From assembly GCA_002366725.1 (NCBI GenBank), contig DFBT01000116.1:14482-26663 (forward strand): DNA of 12,182 nucleotides, written 5' to 3'. A model generated the notes under the pieces. That model did not search any database, had not been told where the DNA came from, and was given only the letters and a program-made list of their open reading frames with translations. Origin of the DNA: Caldifarciminota bacterium UBA3073. Lineage in GTDB: Bacteria > Hydrothermota > UBA3073. This document shows, in pieces, positions 7,177 through 12,182 of the stretch. Within the stretch, counting starts at the first letter, position 1. Each line of letters starts with the position of its first letter. The position numbers were made by a program, and so were the translations under genes.

Positions 7177-7939
7177 AACAAAAATATCAAAAGCGATTAT
7201 TAAGACCTATATGGATAAATTGGTAAATAGCTTAAACATCGATGTTGCCATTGTCGGCGCCGGACCATCGGGGTTAACCGCCGGTTACTACCTCAAAAAA
7301 CAAAAGCCCGACCTTAAGATCGCGCTGTTTGAACGCAAACTTTCAATAGGCGGTGGTATGTGGGGTGGTGGAATGATGATGAACGAGATAGTTATACAGG
7401 AAGAGGGTAGAAAGATTCTTGAGAAGTTCGGCGTGGAAACCAAAAGGTTTGAGGAGGGTTATTTTACCGCAGATTCCATAGAGAGTGTAAGTGCAATAGC
7501 GCTCTGCACGGTCAAGTCGGGGGTCAGGATATTCAACGCCATCTCGGTGGAGGACACAATCATAGAAGACAATATTGCAAGGGGACTTGTTATAAACTGG
7601 ACATCGGCACTTGACATGGGCCTACATATAGACCCTCTTGCCCTGAGGGCAGCTCACATAATAGACGCCACGGGACACCCATGCGAGATCGCACATCTAA
7701 TTGCGAAGAAGGGAAAGAAGCTATTCACAGAGACCGGAGGAATTACCGGCGAAGGGGCTATGTACGCAGATGAGGGGGAAAGGATTATCTTGAAAAACAC
7801 AAGGGAGATATTTCCGAATGTATGGGTTTGCGGAATGGCGGCAAATGCGGTATTCGGTGGTTCCAGAATGGGTCCAATATTTGGCGGCATGCTTCTCTCC
7901 GGGAAGACAGTAGCAGAAAGGATACTGGAGAAAAATTAA
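7166..7939 (+). CDS. thi4: Thi4-type thiazole synthase, sulfide-dependent form
   Basis: Makes the thiazole half of thiamine (adenylated carboxylate-thiazole) from NAD, glycine and a sulfur source. It has 257 residues from the start chosen by AAGGAGG. It shows the FAD/NAD-type fold DVAIVGAGPSGLTAGYYL (GAGPSG 31-36), the ERKLSIGGGMWGGGMMMN loop, and the C-terminal CGMAANAVFGGSRMGPIFGGMLLSGK segment. At the position where yeast THI4 carries the sacrificial sulfur-donor cysteine, this protein has H154 (DMGLHIDPLA), as in archaeal Thi4 enzymes that use external sulfide catalytically with iron. That predicts a reusable enzyme in an anoxic, sulfide-containing cell. It is translated from the mnmG transcript (11-nt overlap). 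No thiamine riboswitch or other thi gene is visible here. Confidence 0.93.
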   Translation: MLDETKISKAIIKTYMDKLVNSLNIDVAIVGAGPSGLTAGYYLKKQKPDLKIALFERKLSIGGGMWGGGMMMNEIVIQEEGRKILEKFGVETKRFEEGYFTADSIESVSAIALCTVKSGVRIFNAISVEDTIIEDNIARGLVINWTSALDMGLHIDPLALRAAHIIDATGHPCEIAHLIAKKGKKLFTETGGITGEGAMYADEGERIILKNTREIFPNVWVCGMAANAVFGGSRMGPIFGGMLLSGKTVAERILEKN

Positions 7940-7990
7940 TTCCTTTTATTTGTCATTCGTCCTCTCCCTTTTCCCTCTATGTCCCACGCC

Positions 7991-8046
7991 TTACTCCCTA
8001 CTCCTTACTCCCTACTCCTTACTCCCTACTCCTTACTCCTTACTCC
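7991..8046 (+). repeat. Eight tandem YTACTCC heptamers
   Basis: Eight uninterrupted 7-nt units in the order TTACTCC, CTACTCC (three times alternating), then TTACTCC, TTACTCC. This gives a 14-bp higher-order unit. The strand is strongly pyrimidine-rich and the preceding 40 nt are also C/T-rich. It lies between the convergent thi4 and ATPase genes and has no coding potential of its own. Confidence 0.95.
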
Positions 8047-8056
8047 GTACCATCCC

Positions 8057-8110
8057 TTGTCTTTAGTCTGCTTGCCCCGTTGCTCCGAAGGAGCTTTACG
8101 GGGTGGTCTG
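8057..8110 (+). repeat. GTCT-heptad/hairpin repeat element, copy 2
   Basis: Second copy of the element at 2355-2408, 49 of 54 bases identical. The lower stem is CCCCGT (8075-8080)/ACGGGG (8098-8103), and the apical stem GCTCC (8082-8086)/GGAGC (8090-8094) has a GAA loop. GTCT words start at 8059, 8066 and 8106, with a degenerate CTCT at 8113, again on a 7-nt spacing. It lies at the 3' ends of two converging genes and could act as an RNA 3'-end structure in either direction. Confidence 0.82.
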
Positions 8111-8124
8111 CGCTCTTTAACACT

Positions 8125-8145
8125 CGTCATTCGTCATTTGTCATT
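8125..8145 (+). repeat. Three YGTCATT heptamers overlapping the ATPase gene end
   Basis: CGTCATT, CGTCATT and TGTCATT in tandem. One more unit plus a partial unit (TGTCATT CGTC) occurs at 7951-7961. Read on the minus strand, the array encodes the last residues (MTNDE) and stop of the ATPase gene. Confidence 0.85.
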
Positions 8146-9863
8146 TCCTTTATCCTTTTCTGTCTCACCGAAAGCGTCCTTAAACGGTTGGCAGCTGCGG
8201 CGAGTTCCAGTCCCCTGAACATTGCGTAATCTCCAACGGGTCTTGGATTGAGCACATCTAATCCCTCCTCCATATCCCTCAGTACGGCATCAACAATCTT
8301 CTTCAGCGTTCTTCTTCCGTCCATATATCTCGTGGCATAGTATATGGCATCCCCTATAGCCCTTGTCTGGCTTTTATCGACTAATTGCCCAATAGCTCCG
8401 AGGTCTATCTTGTGAGTGCCGAAGGCAATGGACTGTAGCCCCTTGGACGAGATCTTGACCTCCCTTCTGCCCTTACTCGGATCAAAACTGTGTGCCAGTG
8501 GAATACGCTCGCTTATTCCACCAAAATGTTTCCCTCCCTCGGATTTACGCTCGGCTGTGTGCTTCTTCGCGATGGCTCGCGCCTCTTTGGTCCGGTCGTA
8601 AGGTTTGTACTCCACCATACAGAGCACACGATCGGCAACATCGAAGTAGTCCCCCGAACCCCCTATCACAAGGATCGTCGAAACCCTGATATCCCGATAA
8701 AGCTGACGGACCTTATCTATGAAAGGCGTGATGGGTTCCTTATCCTTGGAAACCAACTCCTGCATCCTGTGGTCCCTTATCATGAAGTTGGTTGCCGAGG
8801 TGTCTTCGTCTATAAGCAGTAACTGGACCCCCACTTCCAAGGCTTCTATGATGTTGGTCGCCTGAGAAGTGCTTCCGCTGGCGTCTTCGGTCGAAAACGC
8901 CCCGGTGTTCTGACCAAAGGGGAGGTTGTTTATAAAGGGCGAAATATCCACTTTCTCTATACGCCTTCCATCCTCTGCCCTTATCTTTACGGCGTACGGG
9001 TTTGTCACGACGAATTCCCTACCGTCTCCCGGTATGTGATCATATACGCCCAGCTCAAGGGCCCTGACGAGGGTGGATTTACCGTGATACCCTCCACCCA
9101 CCACGAGGGTAACACCCTTGGGTATACCCATTCCGCTGATAGCACCACGGTTGGGCAGAATTACCTTTACCCGAAGGGATTCTGGCGACTCGAAGGGCAC
9201 CACCCGACCCCCTGTGAGGGGACGCGAATCCACTCCACTGGCGCGCGGGAGAATTGCCTCGTCAGCCACGAAGGCAACAAGACCCAGGTGGACCAACTGT
9301 TTTCTCAAGAAGTCGGCATCTTCAGCTACCTCTATGTGCTCATAGAGGGTACTCTCATCGAGGTGTTTAAAAAAGAGTGAAGCCCGCACTATCTGCGGGA
9401 GTTCCTCAAAGAACATTGCCTCGGCATGTCTTCCCGCCACGGTCCTGCCGAATGCCGGGAGACCCATCACGAACCTGACTTCTACATATGGCTCCGTCAC
9501 AAATGCGGATGAACGTTCAAGGATCTCCTGCCCGGGTCTATCTATAGATATAATTCCACTTTTTCCAGTTCCCCGTCTACCCTTACAGAAATTCGTCGAG
9601 GCGTCAAAGAACCTGCGGGTGAGAAAATCCCGCAGGGCTATCTCCCTGCTCTTATTGTGATAAGCATCTTCGGGGAAACCCGCCACTTTCTGCGGAACCT
9701 GTACCCTGACTCGGCTGGGCGACGCAAAGGGGTCTCCCTGAACATGGTCCACAAAGAGCACATACTCTCCGCAGTTATATACGCCCTCTATATCCTTATA
9801 TGTTTTGTATCCCCTTCCATCTATCCTGCGCAATATTCTTCTCAGTTCTTCTGCGGCACGCAT
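8127..9863 (-). CDS. ABC-class P-loop ATPase of unknown function (PF09818, COG3044)
   Basis: A 578-residue protein of the conserved 'predicted ATPase of the ABC class' family; a related trypanosome protein, MRB1590, takes part in mitochondrial RNA editing. The bacterial role is unknown. The N-terminal family block is visible (LRRIDGRGYKTYKDIEGVY), then a Walker A at about 256-264 (GGGYHGKST), a signature-like SGSTSQATN near 329-338, and Walker B LLLIDEDTSATNF with D352-E353-D354. A switch-like ILVIGGSGDYFDVADRV segment and the family C-terminal domain follow. No membrane segments are seen, so it is not a transporter subunit. I chose the ATG at 9861-9863, 11 codons inside the longest ORF, because GGAGG sits 4 nt before it and the family starts there. 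It is convergent with thi4 and has its own strong promoter. Confidence 0.92.
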   Translation of the reverse strand: MRAAEELRRILRRIDGRGYKTYKDIEGVYNCGEYVLFVDHVQGDPFASPSRVRVQVPQKVAGFPEDAYHNKSREIALRDFLTRRFFDASTNFCKGRRGTGKSGIISIDRPGQEILERSSAFVTEPYVEVRFVMGLPAFGRTVAGRHAEAMFFEELPQIVRASLFFKHLDESTLYEHIEVAEDADFLRKQLVHLGLVAFVADEAILPRASGVDSRPLTGGRVVPFESPESLRVKVILPNRGAISGMGIPKGVTLVVGGGYHGKSTLVRALELGVYDHIPGDGREFVVTNPYAVKIRAEDGRRIEKVDISPFINNLPFGQNTGAFSTEDASGSTSQATNIIEALEVGVQLLLIDEDTSATNFMIRDHRMQELVSKDKEPITPFIDKVRQLYRDIRVSTILVIGGSGDYFDVADRVLCMVEYKPYDRTKEARAIAKKHTAERKSEGGKHFGGISERIPLAHSFDPSKGRREVKISSKGLQSIAFGTHKIDLGAIGQLVDKSQTRAIGDAIYYATRYMDGRRTLKKIVDAVLRDMEEGLDVLNPRPVGDYAMFRGLELAAAANRLRTLSVRQKRIKEMTNDE

Positions 9864-9867
9864 CTCT

Positions 9868-9872
9868 CCTCC
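9868..9872 (-). promoter_or_regulatory. Shine-Dalgarno that fixes the ATPase start
   Basis: On the minus strand GGAGG precedes ATG 9863 by 4 nt. The alternative ATG at 9896 has no such site and would add 11 residues not typical of the family. Confidence 0.8.
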
Positions 9873-9966
9873 CCAGCGCACCGGGGCCGTTGGCACGCTG
9901 ATTTAAACTGACAACCTCTATTTTTTAAAAGCAGATTATCGTGGATTTACCCTGTCTTTGTGAGAT

Positions 9967-9995
9967 ATTATAGCACTAAATAAGCGAAAAGTCAA
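9967..9995 (-). promoter_or_regulatory. Sigma-70 type promoter of the ATPase gene
   Basis: On the minus strand TTGACT (9995-9990) is separated by exactly 17 bp from TATAAT (9972-9967). This predicts a start near 9960 and a leader of about 97 nt before the ATG. The match is 11 of 12 consensus bases. Confidence 0.8.
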
Positions 9996-10106
9996 GTGAA
10001 AAATATATCGGCACTGGTAAGGGTGTGGTTCACTTTTTCCTTGATTGCATAGGAAACTATACAACAAGTCATAGTCTCGAGTATGTGTCAGGTGGTTAAT
10101 CTGTCA

Positions 10107-10138
10107 CCGCCTTTGGCGGGACCCCGCTATCGGCGGGG
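10107..10138. repeat. Two adjacent GC-rich hairpins in the divergent spacer
   Basis: CCGCC-TTT-GGCGG (10107-10119) is followed after 2 nt by CCCCGC (10122-10127)/GCGGGG (10133-10138). They contrast with the AT-rich surroundings and look like a dispersed palindromic unit. A T-rich tract begins about 8 nt later, too far for a standard intrinsic terminator, and no gene ends here. Between 9996 and 10106 I see nothing recognisable. Confidence 0.65.
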
Positions 10139-10157
10139 CGTCCGATTTCTTTTTTTC

Positions 10158-10186
10158 TTGACAGACAGAAATTCCTGTAGTATAAT
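10158..10186 (+). promoter_or_regulatory. Perfect-consensus promoter of the radical SAM gene
   Basis: TTGACA (10158-10163), 17-bp spacer, TATAAT (10181-10186): 12 of 12 consensus bases with ideal spacing. The predicted start is about 10193, only about 3 nt before the ATG at 10196, which has no Shine-Dalgarno. This implies a leaderless mRNA. An in-frame TAG at 10178-10180 excludes a longer N-terminus. Confidence 0.88.
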
Positions 10187-10193
10187 TACTACA
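10176..10193. promoter_or_regulatory. 18-bp operator-like palindrome over the -10 box
   Basis: TGTAGTA-TAAT-TACTACA is a perfect inverted repeat centred on the -10 element and reaching the predicted transcription start. This is where a dimeric repressor would block the otherwise perfect promoter. I do not recognise the regulator, and no transcription-factor gene is in the window. Confidence 0.6.
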
Positions 10194-10195
10194 AT

Positions 10196-12182
10196 ATGTG
10201 CAACCTTGATTCCATACTTCCCCTCGTGCGCAAACCCGGGAGATACATAGGCGATGAAATAGGGCGTAGGGGCGAACGGCAGTTCGCCCCTGCCGACACA
10301 TCGGTCGCGATTGCTTTTCCCGATGTGTATGAAGTGGGGATGTCATCTCTTGGAGTAAGGATACTCTACCATCTATTTCGTAAAGAGGGAATGAGGGTTG
10401 AGAGGGTATTTTCCCCCTGGGTAGATATGGAAGAAAAAATGAGAAAAAACAAGATCCCCCTCTTTTCACTCGAATCCCACACGCCAATCAAAGATTTTGA
10501 CCTCGTGGCATTTTCTCTTCAGTACGAGCTGAACTACACCAATGTGCTCTGCATGCTCGATCTGGCGGGTATCCCACTTCTGAGTGAAGAGAGAAAAGAA
10601 AAAGACCCGATCATCGTTGCCGGGGGTACCTGCGTCTTCAACCCACTGCCGATCCTCCCCTTTTTTGATGTATTTCTCGTTGGCGAGGGAGAGGTTCTCG
10701 TGCCGGAGATGATACCCGTAATCGGGGATAAGTCTCTCACGAGAAGTGAAAAAATTGCCGAATTGAGCAAGTTGTCCGGGGGTTTATCCGTCAAAAACAC
10801 GGGTAACCTTCAGGGGTCTGTAAGGAAGGTCTTTACAGCTATTCTTTCCCCCGACACAATTCCAGATCCGCCCATCGTGCCGTTTATAGATATAGTACAC
10901 GATAGACTGGTTGTTGAGATCGCGAGAGGATGCACACGCGGATGTAGATTCTGTCAGGCGGGTACAATCTATCGACCCTATAGAGAGAGGGATAGAAAGA
11001 CCGTGGCGGAAGCTGTTCGATGTGGACTCTCAAAGACGGGGTATGGCGGTGTCACCCTTCTATCACTGTCTTTACTTGACCACTCGGAGATCGAAGAAAT
11101 AATCCGCGACCTGCGGGGAAAAAATATATCTCTTTCTCTTCCATCGCTCCGGGGAGATGCCCTGACCGACAGAGTTGCGCGGCTCATTGGCGGAGGGAGC
11201 GTAACTCTCGCTCCGGAAGCTGGTACAGAGCGGCTGCGGAGGGTCATAAACAAAGACATCAATGAGGATGAGATGATAGCATCCACCAGAAGACTCAAAT
11301 TATATGGGTTTACACATGCAAAACTCTATTTTATGATAGGATTGCCTGGGGAGACTGACGAAGATATCGAGGGGATAGTGAAACTCGTAAATACCATCAG
11401 AAAGAACACCTCGGTAAAGGTCTCGATATCCCCATTTGTCCCCCGTCCACACACACCGTTCCAGTGGGAGAGACAGAATGATATAGAGGAACTCAGAGAA
11501 AAAATCAACTTTTTAAAAAGTGGTATCAAGAAGGTGCGTGTGAGTTATAGAGACCCCGAAGGTTGTCTCCTCGAGGGCGTTTTCTCAAGGGGGGACGAGA
11601 GGCTTTCAAAAGTTGTAGAGCGAGCCTACGGGCTTGGGGCGAGGTTTGACGAGTGGAGCGAGCTGTTCTGTTTTGATAGATGGATGGAGGCATTTGAAAA
11701 GGAAGGGATTGACCCAGCTGGGTACTTAAGGGAAAGAAGTGTTGAAAAAACCCTGCCCTGGGAGATAGTGGATACGGGCGTACGGAGGGAGTGGTTACTT
11801 GAGGAGAGAGAATTATCGAGAAGAGGGGATATGAGAAGGGATTGTAGAATTATAGGATGCACAGGATGCGGCATATTTGACTGCGAGATAAAACCCCTCA
11901 AAGAGAAATCCGTTATTCAGATGGACTATGGCAGGAGAGCAAAAATGGTGCATTTGACCCCCGTAAAGATGAGATACAGAATCATGTACTCAAAAACCGG
12001 TGACTTACGATTTATAGGACATTTAGACACGACAAGGGCACTTATAAGGGCACTCAAGAGAGCGGGATTGCCCCTCGTTTATTCTCAAGGATATAAGCCG
12101 AAACCAAGGGTTGCATTTTCACCCCCTCTCACACTTGGATTCACATCAAGGGTAGAGTATATGGATGTAATTTTGGAGAGAC
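10196..12182 (+). CDS. B12-binding-like/radical SAM protein fused to DUF2344 (TIGR03960-TIGR03936), 3'-truncated
   Basis: An open frame of 662 codons running off the window. The N-terminus (MCNLDSILPLVRKPGRYIGDE) is the family start. A B12-binding-like domain follows (about 35-200, AFPDVYEVGMSSLGVRILYH, VAGGTCVFNPLPILPFFDVFLVGEGE). The radical SAM core has the cluster motif C246-x3-C250-x2-C253 (ARGCTRGCRFCQAG). A later cysteine cluster is C550, C555, C558 and C563 (CRIIGCTGCGIFDC). DUF2344 starts near R593 (RYRIMYSKTGDLRFIGHLDTTRAL, YSQGYKPKPRVAFSPPLTLGF) and is cut at the edge. The family function is unproven; in many bacteria it lies beside ribonuclease G and the L21/L27 ribosomal protein genes, hinting at RNA or ribosome modification. 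Residues 24-33 come from a palindromic repeat replacing a family loop. Transcription is from a perfect, apparently leaderless promoter. Confidence 0.93.
   Translation, partial: MCNLDSILPLVRKPGRYIGDEIGRRGERQFAPADTSVAIAFPDVYEVGMSSLGVRILYHLFRKEGMRVERVFSPWVDMEEKMRKNKIPLFSLESHTPIKDFDLVAFSLQYELNYTNVLCMLDLAGIPLLSEERKEKDPIIVAGGTCVFNPLPILPFFDVFLVGEGEVLVPEMIPVIGDKSLTRSEKIAELSKLSGGLSVKNTGNLQGSVRKVFTAILSPDTIPDPPIVPFIDIVHDRLVVEIARGCTRGCRFCQAGTIYRPYRERDRKTVAEAVRCGLSKTGYGGVTLLSLSLLDHSEIEEIIRDLRGKNISLSLPSLRGDALTDRVARLIGGGSVTLAPEAGTERLRRVINKDINEDEMIASTRRLKLYGFTHAKLYFMIGLPGETDEDIEGIVKLVNTIRKNTSVKVSISPFVPRPHTPFQWERQNDIEELREKINFLKSGIKKVRVSYRDPEGCLLEGVFSRGDERLSKVVERAYGLGARFDEWSELFCFDRWMEAFEKEGIDPAGYLRERSVEKTLPWEIVDTGVRREWLLEERELSRRGDMRRDCRIIGCTGCGIFDCEIKPLKEKSVIQMDYGRRAKMVHLTPVKMRYRIMYSKTGDLRFIGHLDTTRALIRALKRAGLPLVYSQGYKPKPRVAFSPPLTLGFTSRVEYMDVILER
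10266..10293 (+). repeat. 28-nt palindromic element inside the radical SAM coding region
   Basis: Two arms, GTAGGGGCGAA (10266-10276) and TTCGCCCCTGC (10283-10293), pair over 11 bp with one wobble around CGGCAG. The sequence looks like a known type of dispersed GC-rich palindrome seen between genes in many uncultured bacteria. Here it is in frame and encodes RRGERQFAPA (residues 24-33), where relatives have a charged loop between RYIGNE and the FPDVYE motif. In the mRNA the hairpin would start about 70 nt after the start codon. Confidence 0.75.

Noticed and set aside
7991..8046. CRISPR-like array
   Set aside because: The units are contiguous 7-mers with no spacers and no cas genes nearby; this is a simple tandem repeat.
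7822..8229. 135-codon plus-strand ORF spanning the thi4 end and the heptad repeats
   Set aside because: Its translation is an artefact of the YTACTCC repeat (repeating Leu-Leu-Thr-Pro-Tyr-Ser) and it overlaps real genes on both sides.
9864..9896. N-terminal extension of the ATPase to the ATG at 9896
   Set aside because: The Shine-Dalgarno sits immediately before ATG 9863, and family proteins start at that point.
10107..10156. Intrinsic terminator made of the GC hairpin and downstream T-tract
   Set aside because: The T-tract does not follow the stem directly, and no transcript is expected to end between these divergent genes.
10104..10487. 127-codon minus-strand ORF over the radical SAM promoter and 5' end
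   Set aside because: It is antisense to a well-conserved radical SAM family N-terminus and crosses the perfect promoter and both hairpins; it is a shadow.

Overview
This is a bacterial chromosomal window made almost entirely of conserved housekeeping genes. Its unusual content is concentrated in the spacers. Seven genes run on the plus strand (the 3' part of pheT, a small coiled-coil gene, zapA, rny, a ymdB-like gene, a cupin gene, mnmG and thi4 in order, counting the small gene), then one convergent minus-strand gene (a PF09818/COG3044 ATPase), then a large plus-strand radical SAM gene that runs off the right edge. I see no phage, integrase, transposase, CRISPR array or tRNA. Arginine is mostly AGA/AGG and isoleucine is often ATA. 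Together with Thi4, RNase Y and the radical SAM-DUF2344 protein, this suggests an anaerobic, possibly thermophilic bacterium from a poorly cultured lineage. The phylum cannot be fixed from this window.

Left part (1-4830): translation and cell-division genes pheT, a ZapB-like coiled-coil ORF and zapA are packed tightly. A 6S RNA candidate follows, and its closing stem starts inside the last codons of zapA. A 270-nt spacer with several inverted repeats leads into rny, which overlaps ymdB by ATGA. This RNase Y/YmdB pair is also adjacent in Bacillus subtilis.

Middle (4831-7939): a tandem hairpin repeat begins over the ymdB stop. A single-domain cupin gene follows, then mnmG (tRNA wobble-uridine modification), whose 3' end overlaps thi4. 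Thi4 carries His rather than Cys at the sulfur-donor position, the signature of the catalytic, sulfide-using form found in anaerobes.

Convergent spacer (7940-8126): this is a mosaic of 7-nt-period repeats plus a hairpin element that also occurs upstream of rny. The last codons of the minus-strand ATPase lie inside one heptad array.

Right part (8127-12182): the ATPase gene and the radical SAM gene diverge from a 332-nt spacer with a near-consensus sigma-70 type promoter for each. The radical SAM promoter is a perfect consensus with an 18-bp palindrome centred on its -10 box. It would start transcription about 3 nt before the ATG (leaderless mRNA). A 28-nt palindromic element lies in frame near the start of that gene, replacing a variable loop, much like the palindromic elements inside Rickettsia genes. 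No complete new enzyme system is visible. The most novel material is this palindromic insertion, the operator/leaderless promoter and the heptad/hairpin repeat family.
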